20,598 nt of DNA from a virus, in IMG/VR virus record IMGVR_UViG_3300042467_000797, positions 1 through 20,598 of that record; one strand, given 5' to 3'. How positions within the stretch are numbered: position 1 is the first letter of the stretch; the number at the start of each line of letters is the position of its first letter. The notes beneath the pieces were generated by a model. That model was not told where the DNA came from. It ran no database searches and saw only the letters and a program-made list of their open reading frames with translations. This document shows, piece after piece, positions 13,515 through 20,598 of this stretch. Position numbers and translations under genes: made by a program.

Positions 13515-15831
13515 TTGGAACCCCTTTAGGCTGCATCGTCTTGATTTCCTGCAAACGCAGGCGCTGTTGGTTGAGCTGATTGTTCTGCTGAAGCTTCTGT
13601 TGGTCAAGACCAAGCTTTTGCTGATCGATTTGAATGCGCTGTTGATCAGCTTGAGCGCGTTGTTGGATCTCCAGCCGCTTCAATTCGACCAGCGGATCCT
13701 CTCCGCCCTCGCCTGAAAGCTTTCCTTGCAAGTCCTTCATCTCCTGCATGTAGGTTGCAACCTTAATCGCCACCATGCCTTCCTTCTGGATTGCAGAAAC
13801 AATCCTATCCGGGTCCGTCCCGTACATCTTGAATAGATCCGCTTCAACATCCTCTTCCGCTTTGAGCCGAATGTGATCCAGCACGTGCTTTTGCAGCTCA
13901 ATTGCAGCCATCGGATTGGCCTGAAGCATCGGTGACATGCCCATCATCAGATGCGCTGCGATGTGCGCGTCATGTTGCTGTCCAGCAAAGGCTTTCAACT
14001 TCATCCCATTCAACACATCACTGTTCTCGGATGCCGGATCGCGGGGCATGTTCGTGTTTTGCGGCAACAAAATGCCGTCAATGTCACGAATGTTGAGCGC
14101 CGCATACATCCGATAGTACGCCTCGTACATGTTGTGCATGTTCGGGGCGCTCTGGGCAAGCTGAAGCTGCATTTGCGCGAGCTGAATGCGCTGTGCAGTG
14201 CTAAAAATGTTGGGGTCAGCGACCGGAAGCACCGACACCATGTTGCTGAAGTCCGCCTTTTTGATCCGGCGGCTTGCTCCAGGCACGTCATACGGGTACT
14301 CGTCGGGCAAATAATGCGCAAAGCCCTCAAAAAGCAGCTTGAACTCGAGCGTTTGCGCGTAATGCAGGCGCTTGTGGATGCTCGACATCACCATCGAGCC
14401 CCGTTCCAAGAGCGCCAGCGTCGTTCCGACCTGCGCATACTGGTTTCCGTCGCCTACTTGCATGTCGGCCGTGCTCGACAACCGCTTTCCAGCGTCCACC
14501 AAGAAGCCCAACAGCGCAAAAAGAACCTGACTAGGCTCTTTGTACGGCAACGGCATGAGCGAAGCCGTCAATTCAGCCCCGCCCGCATCAATATCGCGCC
14601 ACTCTCCAGGCTGAATCGGGTCAGAATCGTCCGCGATCCGTGCACCTTTTGCCTTAAATCCTGCCGGAAGGTTCGCCAACGTGCCCGCATCGATCAACTG
14701 ACGCATCGCACTGGTCGCCGCCTTTGACAAACCACCGATCAAGTGCACAAAACCAAGGCCATAGGCCCCCGGCCCCTCGACCAAGACGTAGTGTACGAAG
14801 TAGTTCCGACGGTTTTTCTGCTCATCCTCCTCCCGCCAGTTCCTACGGATGCCCACAACCTGATTCGTGTCCTCGGCCAACGTCACCACATAGGGCAACT
14901 TCACCCCCGTCGGGCTGCCCTCCTCGTCCCTGTCCTCAAATCCGGGGATGTCCAAGTCCACCAACTGCTCAAGCAGGAACACCTCCCCAATATCATCCGT
15001 CGGCTGAATCCCCACCACCTTGTCGGTGGCCGCCTGAATGGGGCTCGGATCCGCCGGCGTCGCCGACGTGTCGATCGGAATGTCCAAATACTCGCCCGCA
15101 AGCACCCGTTTCTTGAACTCGTTTGAGTCCATCGCGATGCGATGCGTCAGTCGCGGGCACTGGGACACGACACTTGAGCCGTTGTACGGGATGTAGACGT
15201 CATCGGCCAAGCACAGCTTGGACACCATGCGCTTCAATTGATGGTCGTAGTAGACCTTCTTGAACGTCGAGCCGCCGTAGCCCGTGTAAAACAAGAGCTG
15301 GTCGAACTCCGGCGTGTACTCTTCCATCACGGTTGTGATCTGGTAGTTCATGAAGTCCTGCACGCGACCCGCCTGCTGGTACTTCTCTACCGTCTCTTTG
15401 CCCATGATTTGCGTGCGCACGGGGCCGCCGGCCGGCATCAGCTCTTTGAGCGCTTGCGCCTGGAACTGGATGATCGACTCCATCAGCATGGGGTGCGCCA
15501 CGCCCGCCGCGCCACGGAAAGGCTTGGTGCGCTCTTCCATCCTCAAGCCAAGAAGATCAAGGCCCTTGGCGAACATGTTCTCCCAGTCTGACCGCGAACC
15601 CTTGTCCGCCTCGAACATCGCCGACACGTCAATCGAAACCTTGGCCAAGACCTCCGGCTCAATCACACCCGCGAGGTTGGCATAGAAGTCCACCTCTTCG
15701 GCTTCGTCACTGCCGATTGCAACCGTGGCACCGCCGTCTTCGTCGATCTCGATTTCAATCTCAACCGGCGCATCGTTCAGCGCAATGATGCCCATGGACG
15801 GGGCAGGATTTACAGCTTTGTCAATCGGCAT
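13504..15831 (-). CDS. Portal protein
   Basis: A 775-residue protein, matching portal proteins of uncultured podovirus-like phages; the portal forms the dodecameric DNA gate at one capsid vertex. The N-terminus is acidic (EIEIEIDEDGGATV). Recognisable core segments are GLRMEERTKPFRGAAGVAHP, IIQFQAQALKELMPAGGPVR, YTGYGGSTFKKVYYDHQLK, VYIPYNGSSVVSQCPRLTHR, then GLGFVHLIGGLSKAATSAMR. The C-terminus (residues 718-775) is a Gln-rich coiled coil (QADQQRIQIDQQKLGLDQQK), consistent with a long portal barrel. GAGGAA lies 5 bases before the ATG. Confidence 0.92.
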   Translation of the reverse strand: MPIDKAVNPAPSMGIIALNDAPVEIEIEIDEDGGATVAIGSDEAEEVDFYANLAGVIEPEVLAKVSIDVSAMFEADKGSRSDWENMFAKGLDLLGLRMEERTKPFRGAAGVAHPMLMESIIQFQAQALKELMPAGGPVRTQIMGKETVEKYQQAGRVQDFMNYQITTVMEEYTPEFDQLLFYTGYGGSTFKKVYYDHQLKRMVSKLCLADDVYIPYNGSSVVSQCPRLTHRIAMDSNEFKKRVLAGEYLDIPIDTSATPADPSPIQAATDKVVGIQPTDDIGEVFLLEQLVDLDIPGFEDRDEEGSPTGVKLPYVVTLAEDTNQVVGIRRNWREEDEQKNRRNYFVHYVLVEGPGAYGLGFVHLIGGLSKAATSAMRQLIDAGTLANLPAGFKAKGARIADDSDPIQPGEWRDIDAGGAELTASLMPLPYKEPSQVLFALLGFLVDAGKRLSSTADMQVGDGNQYAQVGTTLALLERGSMVMSSIHKRLHYAQTLEFKLLFEGFAHYLPDEYPYDVPGASRRIKKADFSNMVSVLPVADPNIFSTAQRIQLAQMQLQLAQSAPNMHNMYEAYYRMYAALNIRDIDGILLPQNTNMPRDPASENSDVLNGMKLKAFAGQQHDAHIAAHLMMGMSPMLQANPMAAIELQKHVLDHIRLKAEEDVEADLFKMYGTDPDRIVSAIQKEGMVAIKVATYMQEMKDLQGKLSGEGGEDPLVELKRLEIQQRAQADQQRIQIDQQKLGLDQQKLQQNNQLNQQRLRLQEIKTMQPKGVPNAA

Positions 15832-15846
15832 GATGGTTCCTCGGCG

Positions 15847-16080
15847 TTACCTAAAACGCGCAGTTTTCTTGGCAATGGTCTTGGGCTGCTTGACGAACTG
15901 CTTGCCCGCAGCCTTGCCAGCCCGCTTGGCCCGCGTCGTGGCCGCATACTCCTGCGGAGACAGAGACTGAATGGCAGCCTCCGGCAGATAACGCTCACCC
16001 GTCTTGCTCGACGGCTTCCCGGACTTGGTCCGCCACTTCTGACTCGTCCAGTCCTTCAACGACTGCTGCGGCGCTTTCAA
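15847..16080 (-). CDS. DUF5872-like C-terminal module, 77 residues
   Basis: The protein is SLKDWTSQKWRTKSGKPS, then KTGERYLPEAAIQSLSPQEY, TTRAKRAGKAAGKQF and VKQPKTIAKKTARF. This motif series matches what I recall as the second half of DUF5872 proteins of bacteria, phages and giant viruses. The only plausible start is a TTG at 16078-16080 that overlaps the upstream TGA (TTGA), with a GGGGG about 9 bases before. A second TTG lies seven codons in. The arrangement implies coupled translation with the preceding gene. It is strongly basic; a nucleic-acid-binding role is inferred. Confidence 0.83.
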   Translation of the reverse strand: MKAPQQSLKDWTSQKWRTKSGKPSSKTGERYLPEAAIQSLSPQEYAATTRAKRAGKAAGKQFVKQPKTIAKKTARFR

Positions 16081-16277
16081 TCTTTATACCCCCCGCCCTT
16101 GGCCTTGTACTGCTTCGCCAAAAGCTGCGCTTTCCTCGCGGACCACTGGCCTGCGGCCGTGCCCTGCGTTGCCGAGGCTTTGATCCTGCTGAACAACGCC
16201 TTCCGCATGCCGGGCTTCGTGTAGTTGCCTGCCTGGTTCACGCGGCTCTTACCTGCTTTGGTGCTCTTGGTTGCCAT
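16077..16277 (-). CDS. DUF5872-like N-terminal module, 66 residues
   Basis: The protein begins MATKSTKAGKSRVNQAGNYT, then KPGMRKALFSRIKA, GTAAGQWSARKAQLLAKQY and GGGYKD. The GQWSARKAQLLA and GGGYK segments match what I recall as the first half of DUF5872 proteins. I use the ATG at 16277, with GAGGG 7 bases before. A GTG at 16293-16295 would give six more residues and a GTGA overlap with the previous gene; it is a weaker option. The stop overlaps the next gene's TTG. The protein is very basic and small, likely DNA- or RNA-associated, but no activity is established. Confidence 0.83.
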   Translation of the reverse strand: MATKSTKAGKSRVNQAGNYTKPGMRKALFSRIKASATQGTAAGQWSARKAQLLAKQYKAKGGGYKD

Positions 16278-16291
16278 GGCTGTGCCCTCGC

Positions 16292-18511
16292 TCACGCGGC
16301 CTTCAGTTTAGCAAGCTGGCCCTTGGCAGTCGAGGTGTTTACGGGGCCGCCTTCTGCATACCCGCCCGGCTTCAGATGGTCCGCAATAAACCCGCCACTG
16401 GACTTGGACAACGGCTCACCGCCCTCTTCGGCAATCCCACGCAAGTACTGCCCCAACTGCTGCCGCTGCTGACCAATCTCCCCCTTCGTCGAACGCACCA
16501 CCACGTTCTCCGGCAACCGGCCCTGCGCCTTCAACTCCTCCACCGCCGCATTCATGACCTTCTGGTAATGCTTCCCGCCAACCAACATCACCTCCTCAAT
16601 CCCCTCCGGCCACTGCACCGACCCCATCGACTGCTTCACCGTCTTCACCAAATCCTCCGCCTGCTTCGGCGTCATCTTCTGGTTGTACGGCTCCAACATC
16701 TGCTTCGGCGTCACAAAACCATGTTTGGCCGACAAGATCATCATCTGCGGCTCATGCCCCGGCCGAACCTGATTCCGATACGTCTGATAAAAAACACCCT
16801 TGTACAAATCCTTCGCCTCAGCCGGCGTCGCACACTTCATGTCACTGCACGGCATCAACAACAACCGCTTCGCAGCAGGAATGGCCCGTGAGCCAAGGCC
16901 CACGGCCCCAGCGACAGCGCCCACGGCCGGCATGTTCGCCATGGCCTGACCCGTCCGATACGCCTCCGTCGGATTCAACACGTCCGCAGGCTCGGCCCCA
17001 AAATAGCCCTTCGCCCCCTCCCGAACCGGCTCCATGAGCTGCTTCAACATCCTTGAAGCACTCGACTCCTCCGTCACCGGCTGCTCCTCCGGCGAGGACA
17101 AAACTTCACCACCCTCGGCGCGCTTGATGATCAACTCTTCCAAGGGAATAATCTCCCGGCCCCCATCCCTTTTGTAGCTTTGAGACGGCAGCACAAGCCT
17201 CCGCTCTTCCGGCGTCAAAAACTGCCGCGCCTCAACCGCCCGGGATTCGGCCTCCCCCAGCAATCGCTCGTAATAAAGACGTGCAGCCGTCTTCTGCGCC
17301 TCAATGTCAAGATTTTTGGCGTTCGTTTTCCTAAAGCCCAAATAGTCCTGATAACTCTGCTTGACCTCGGGCGTGATCTTGTCCGTCTTCCACGCGTCTC
17401 TTGCAAACTCCTGCAACGAAGCAGGCTGCGCCATCTTGGCTCGCAACTCCTTCAAGATCTCGTGCGCACGAGGATCCGTAAACGCCGTCAGCTCAGAACC
17501 CCCCAAGCCAAACCCCTCCCGAAACTGGATGTCATGCTGCAACTCATGGAGCATGCCCCGGGCATTTTCTGTCCTGCCACCCGCCGTACCCAACTCAATA
17601 ACCGCTCCGGGCTGTCCGCCAGCGGTCAAAGCACTCTTGGTCTCATACGGATTCGTGCGAACCAAAATATCCCTCAGCTCCGGGTAGTTCTCATAAAGCT
17701 CCGGATGCTTAAAAACCATACCAGCAGGGCCCCTTGACACCTGACCCCGGTGCTGCGCCGCTTGGTCCGAGATCTCCTGCCGCCACTTCCCGTCCGGTGC
17801 CTTAAAGTTCCCCGTCTGCTGCCAGATCTCATCCGGCGTCGCACCCTGCTTCTCCATCTTCTTGGCCACCGCATTCGCCGCCTTGTTCCAGCCCCGCGCG
17901 CCACGGCCAATAAAAATCCCCAAAGCCGCCGGAGCACCCACCCCCGGCATGTTCGCCATGGCCTGACCCGTCTGATACGCCTCCGTCGGATTCAAAGGCT
18001 CAGTCGGCTCAAACCCAAAATACCCCTTCGCCCCCTCACGAACCGGCTCAACCAACCTCTTCAACATCTTGGACGCGCTCGACTCCTCCGTCACCGGCTG
18101 CTCCTCAGGCGAAGACAAAACCTCCCCGCCCTTCTGAAACCGCCTCCTGACCAACGGCCCACGCAGCAACGTCGGCTGCTCCAAAGTCGGCTTACCAAAC
18201 GTCGCCCTCATCAACCCACGCGCCGCATCCTCCGCCCTCTTGGCCTTCAACTTGTACTGACGCGCCAACTCCAACATGTCCGACCCCACACCCGCCTTCG
18301 GACCCTCAACCTTGCCCCCGGACAACGAACCCAACTCCATCCCCATGTCCTTGCCAAAACCCTTACTGGTCTTGGCCTCCGGACCACGGCCCGCGACCCG
18401 CTTTGCAGAAATCCGCTGCAACGAACCCCCACCCTCCGACTCCAAGGACGGCACCGCCAACAACTCATCCAACAAGCCCTTCGACTCACTGTCGTACTCT
18501 GGACCAAGCAT
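16292..18511 (-). CDS. Polyvalent protein: LPD23-like metallopeptidase domain plus DUF6884-like domain
   Basis: A 739-residue protein. Residues 1-127 are unassigned. Residues 128-192 and 467-531 are near-identical linkers (offset 339 residues; 56 of 65 identical by hand). After the first comes a domain with TGNFKAPDGKWRQEISDQ, MVFKHPELYENYPELRDI and MLHELQHDIQFREGF, which matches the large polyvalent-protein-associated domain LPD23 and contains an HExxH motif (His322, Glu323, His326). After the second comes a domain with MPCSDMKCATPAEAKDLYKG, ILSAKHGFVTPKQMLEPYN and VMLVGGKHYQKVM, resembling DUF6884. It ends KPGGYAEGGPV. Polyvalent proteins are often delivered with DNA; here that is inference. 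GGGGG lies 8 bases before the ATG. Confidence 0.85.
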   Translation of the reverse strand: MLGPEYDSESKGLLDELLAVPSLESEGGGSLQRISAKRVAGRGPEAKTSKGFGKDMGMELGSLSGGKVEGPKAGVGSDMLELARQYKLKAKRAEDAARGLMRATFGKPTLEQPTLLRGPLVRRRFQKGGEVLSSPEEQPVTEESSASKMLKRLVEPVREGAKGYFGFEPTEPLNPTEAYQTGQAMANMPGVGAPAALGIFIGRGARGWNKAANAVAKKMEKQGATPDEIWQQTGNFKAPDGKWRQEISDQAAQHRGQVSRGPAGMVFKHPELYENYPELRDILVRTNPYETKSALTAGGQPGAVIELGTAGGRTENARGMLHELQHDIQFREGFGLGGSELTAFTDPRAHEILKELRAKMAQPASLQEFARDAWKTDKITPEVKQSYQDYLGFRKTNAKNLDIEAQKTAARLYYERLLGEAESRAVEARQFLTPEERRLVLPSQSYKRDGGREIIPLEELIIKRAEGGEVLSSPEEQPVTEESSASRMLKQLMEPVREGAKGYFGAEPADVLNPTEAYRTGQAMANMPAVGAVAGAVGLGSRAIPAAKRLLLMPCSDMKCATPAEAKDLYKGVFYQTYRNQVRPGHEPQMMILSAKHGFVTPKQMLEPYNQKMTPKQAEDLVKTVKQSMGSVQWPEGIEEVMLVGGKHYQKVMNAAVEELKAQGRLPENVVVRSTKGEIGQQRQQLGQYLRGIAEEGGEPLSKSSGGFIADHLKPGGYAEGGPVNTSTAKGQLAKLKAA
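16919..17113 (-). repeat. Linker repeat copy 2 within the polyvalent gene
   Basis: Encodes residues 467-531, matching copy 1 at 17936-18130. By hand alignment about 85% of bases agree. It precedes the DUF6884-like domain. The copies are direct, 1017 bases apart and in frame. Confidence 0.92.
17936..18130 (-). repeat. Linker repeat copy 1 within the polyvalent gene
   Basis: Encodes residues 128-192, beginning GGEVLSSPEEQPVTEESSAS, with the conserved LNPTEAY and GQAMANMP segments. It precedes the LPD23-like domain. Recombination with copy 2 would remove that domain while keeping the frame. Confidence 0.92.
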
Positions 18512-18552
18512 GGCCGATGCCCCCTGTCAAGACCTGAACGCCATTCTATCCC

Positions 18553-20019
18553 TCAGTAGTACTCCGGAACAAGCTCCCGGGCAGAGGACTCAGGCACATC
18601 GTCCGTCTGCAAACTAATAAAATTCCCCTGCCGAAACCGCATCATCGCCATCGTCGTCGAATCCACCATATCATCGTTATCCCCGTTCGGGAACGCCGCA
18701 CATTCTTCGACCAACTCCTCCGCCCAATCACGGTCCGGGGCCCACACCATCCCCGCCTCAAACATCGGCGCAATCGAGTTCGCCCGACTGATCTTGTCCG
18801 TCCCCGTCCTTCTCCCACCCGGGCTATACAAAGTCACCGGAATACTCATCCGCCGCAACTCCTGCTGCAACGTGATCCCCGTCGCCTTCGCCTCAATCAA
18901 AACATTGTCCGGCTGCCAATGCTCGTACTGCTCTTTCGCGACCCGCTTCAACTCAGGAAAGTCCCACCGCCCACGCTTCACGTCCAACAAAATAATGTGC
19001 GCCCCCTCATCCTCCCCAGGATAAAACACCCCCCACGTCGTGATCACACTGTAGTCAGCCGTCTCCTTCTTCGAGTACGCCGTGTCCATCGACTGAATAA
19101 TGTAATTCACCAGCGGCGGATCCTCATGCGGCCACACCCTCCACCACTCCCGCTTCAGAATCGCACCCTCATCATTGGTCGGCTGCTGCTGATACATCGC
19201 ATTCCACTTCTGCACCGACAACGACGCCTTGACAGCATTCAACTCCTCTAACTTCCAAAACCCAGGCCACAACGGCCGACCACTCGGCAATATCGCCGGA
19301 AACTCAATCACCTCCCACTTATCCGCGTTGTGACTCGACTGCGCCTTCAATAACCGCGCCGTCAAATCCTTCGTCCCCCAACGCGTCATCACAATCACAA
19401 TCGCCCCACCCGGCTGCAACCGGGTGCGGGGGCCAGAGCTATACCACTCCCACGCATTCTCCAAAGCAAGATCACTCATCGCATCCTGCTCCGAATGCGG
19501 ATCGTCAATAATCAAAACGTCCGCACCCCGCCCCGTCATCGCACCCCCCACACCCACCGCAAAATACTCCCCTCCCCTGTTCGTATCCCACCTCCCAGCC
19601 GCCTTGCTGTCCGCCTTCAAAGTCACATCCGGAAACAACTCCTTATACGACTCCGAATCCATCAAGTCCCGCACCTTCCGACCAAAACGAACCGCCAACT
19701 CGCTGTTGTGCGTCGCTTCAATGGCCTTGGTTCGCGGCTCACGGCCCATGAGAAACGCAGGCAAAAGGTAGGACGCGAACTCACTCTTCGTGTGCCTCGG
19801 AGGCATGTTGATGATCAACCGCTTCAACGTGCCATCAGCAATCCTGTCGAAAGCTGACGCCATCTTCTCGTGATGCGGACCGAGGATCGCGGCCGGCCAG
19901 ACGTACTTGACGAAGTCCAAGAAATTCGCACGGGCACGGTCTTGCGCTTCAAGCTGCGAGAGCCGCAGCTCCAAACGAAGACGCTCCGCTTCTAACTCTT
20001 CAGGGATCAGATTTGACAT
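18553..20019 (-). CDS. terL: Terminase large subunit
   Basis: A 488-residue packaging motor ATPase and nuclease. I use the ATG at 20019, with AGAGAG 7 bases upstream; a TTG 17 codons earlier has no such support. The ATPase part has a Walker A-like MPPRHTKS (72-79), Walker B VLIIDDPH (168-175) and a coupling motif MTRWG near 211-215. The nuclease domain has acidic residues in SMDTAYS (Asp312), VLIEAKATG (Glu376) and NGDNDDMVD (Asp449/450/453). Length and motif order are full-size for the family. No small terminase gene is visible in the window; it would be expected upstream, beyond the gene-free segment. Confidence 0.95.
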   Translation of the reverse strand: MSNLIPEELEAERLRLELRLSQLEAQDRARANFLDFVKYVWPAAILGPHHEKMASAFDRIADGTLKRLIINMPPRHTKSEFASYLLPAFLMGREPRTKAIEATHNSELAVRFGRKVRDLMDSESYKELFPDVTLKADSKAAGRWDTNRGGEYFAVGVGGAMTGRGADVLIIDDPHSEQDAMSDLALENAWEWYSSGPRTRLQPGGAIVIVMTRWGTKDLTARLLKAQSSHNADKWEVIEFPAILPSGRPLWPGFWKLEELNAVKASLSVQKWNAMYQQQPTNDEGAILKREWWRVWPHEDPPLVNYIIQSMDTAYSKKETADYSVITTWGVFYPGEDEGAHIILLDVKRGRWDFPELKRVAKEQYEHWQPDNVLIEAKATGITLQQELRRMSIPVTLYSPGGRRTGTDKISRANSIAPMFEAGMVWAPDRDWAEELVEECAAFPNGDNDDMVDSTTMAMMRFRQGNFISLQTDDVPESSARELVPEYY

Positions 20020-20361
20020 AACGTGGCTCTCTTCAGACTTTACTTTAAGTTTGGATCCACGTGGAACCAAAATTTATGGCGGGGTGCAGCAATCATAAAA
20101 CAAGGGGGTGGGTTTTTGGAACAGAGCAAAGAAGGCCAAAGCTGGTCGGAAAAGGGGACCCAATTTTGTTTTGAGCAACATTTAGCGTGCGAAATCGGGC
20201 TAAAGCCTGCGCAGCTCGCGACGCGGCCTGTTTTTTGGACCCCGGTCCCCGGGCCTGGGCTCGCGGGCCGTGCGCCTGGGGCCCCGAACCGCGCACCAGG
20301 GAGCGCGGCCAGGGAGCTCGAGCGATTAGGCCAGGAGCGCGGGCCGCGTACCAGGGAGCGC

Positions 20362-20429
20362 GGCGCGTGAGCTCCAGGCGCGTGAGCTCCAGGCGCGTGA
20401 GCTCCAGGCGCGTGAGCTCCAGGCGCGTG
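20362..20429. repeat. 15-bp tandem repeat, four copies plus a partial
   Basis: The unit GGCGCGTGAGCTCCA occurs four times exactly at 20362-20421, then GGCGCGTG at 20422-20429. Each unit contains the palindrome GAGCTC. The array runs into a 22-bp palindrome. Unit length is about 1.5 helical turns, so neighbouring copies face opposite sides of DNA. Confidence 0.95.
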
Positions 20430-20449
20430 TTTGCATGTACATGCAAACA
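20428..20449. repeat. Perfect 22-bp palindrome next to the tandem repeats
   Basis: Two 11-base half sites (TGTTTGCATGT and its complement) meet without a spacer. The site is AT-rich inside a GC-rich segment and starts at the last repeat's edge. A dimeric DNA-binding protein or a terminase/replication factor could recognise it; which one is unknown. Confidence 0.9.
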
Positions 20450-20598
20450 AGGGAGCGGTTACCGGGCCGCGATACACGCGCCACGGACCAGGGCCAAAGC
20501 GGGCCGGCCCGAGGGCCTGGAATAGCCCGCCAGGGCAAAAGGCGGCCGGCCTGGGGGAGCTCGGCCGCGTCGACCTTTTGCGATACCAGGGCGAAAAA

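Larger units (their letters stand above)
20020..20598. other. Gene-free GC-rich upstream segment
   Basis: I see no convincing gene. Open frames here are produced by the 15-bp repeat, which is open in several frames. Bases 20200-20598 are strongly GC-rich with CCAGGG occurring six times (starting near 20296, 20309, 20351, 20488, 20530 and 20586). Closer to the terminase the sequence is less GC-rich and holds a TATGAT hexamer (plus bases 20092-20097), a possible -10 without a clear -35, and a 10-bp palindrome TCCACGTGGA (20056-20065). It may contain a late promoter, a packaging site or an origin, but none is proven. Confidence 0.6.

Noticed and set aside
16077-16090. Programmed frameshift joining the two DUF5872-like genes
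   Set aside because: The second frame has a TAA only a few bases upstream of the overlap and no slippery heptamer is present; coupled reinitiation fits better.
16271-18559. Plus-strand Arg/Leu/Pro-rich open frames (for example 17750-18559)
   Set aside because: They are antisense shadows of the GC-rich polyvalent gene with typical low-complexity composition.
20056-20065. TCCACGTGGA palindrome near the terminase start
   Set aside because: A single 10-bp palindrome is expected by chance at this scale; kept only as a note in the gene-free segment.
20362-20429. CRISPR array
   Set aside because: Units are contiguous 15-bp repeats with no variable spacers and no cas genes.
20040-20538. Several overlapping open frames on both strands with repeated five-residue units
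   Set aside because: They are made by the 15-bp tandem repeat and high GC; frames overlap each other on both strands and resemble no protein.

Overview
The window is part of the genome of a tailed double-stranded DNA bacteriophage (class Caudoviricetes), most likely an uncultured environmental phage. All 31 genes I support lie on the minus strand, so the map reads right to left as a late packaging, head, lysis and tail-connector operon. Genes are tightly packed, often with ATGA, TAATG or TGATG overlaps, and most have good Shine-Dalgarno sites. I see no integrase, repressor, replication gene, tRNA or CRISPR array. Two adaptor-like genes and no tape measure or tail-tube gene suggest a podovirus-like virion, but the genome continues beyond the left edge. 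The host cannot be named from this sequence.

Layout in transcription order. (1) 20020-20598: a gene-free, GC-rich segment with a 15-bp tandem repeat and a 22-bp perfect palindrome. (2) Packaging and portal block: large terminase (18553-20019), a 739-residue polyvalent protein with a duplicated linker, a metallopeptidase-like domain and a DUF6884-like domain (16292-18511), two tiny DUF5872-like genes (15847-16277) and the portal (13504-15831). (3) Head block: DUF6496-like protein, a 65-residue protein, a GroES-like co-chaperonin, a scaffold-like protein with a polyglutamine tract, two head-associated proteins and the major capsid protein, ending in a rho-independent terminator (9495-9524). (4) Two beta-rich structural proteins, then a lysis block with a GH108 endolysin, a secreted or anchored 150-residue protein and a two-TM holin-like protein. 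(5) A run of very small basic or Gly/Met/Lys-rich proteins. (6) Connector block with a 222-residue conserved protein, two adaptor-like proteins, a zinc-ribbon-like protein and two small conserved proteins. (7) A tail-fibre end invaded by two different homing-endonuclease-like genes, followed by a large beta-rich fibre gene that runs off the left edge.

The most notable points are four. The fibre gene lacks a canonical start codon: an ATC sits exactly where an ATG is expected, and its ribosome-binding site lies in the last codons of an HNH endonuclease gene. The 739-residue protein carries two near-identical 65-residue linkers, each before a different enzyme-like domain. A DUF5872-like protein appears to be split into two overlapping genes. 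The region upstream of the terminase holds dense repeats. Family names come from motif recognition by eye; no search was run.
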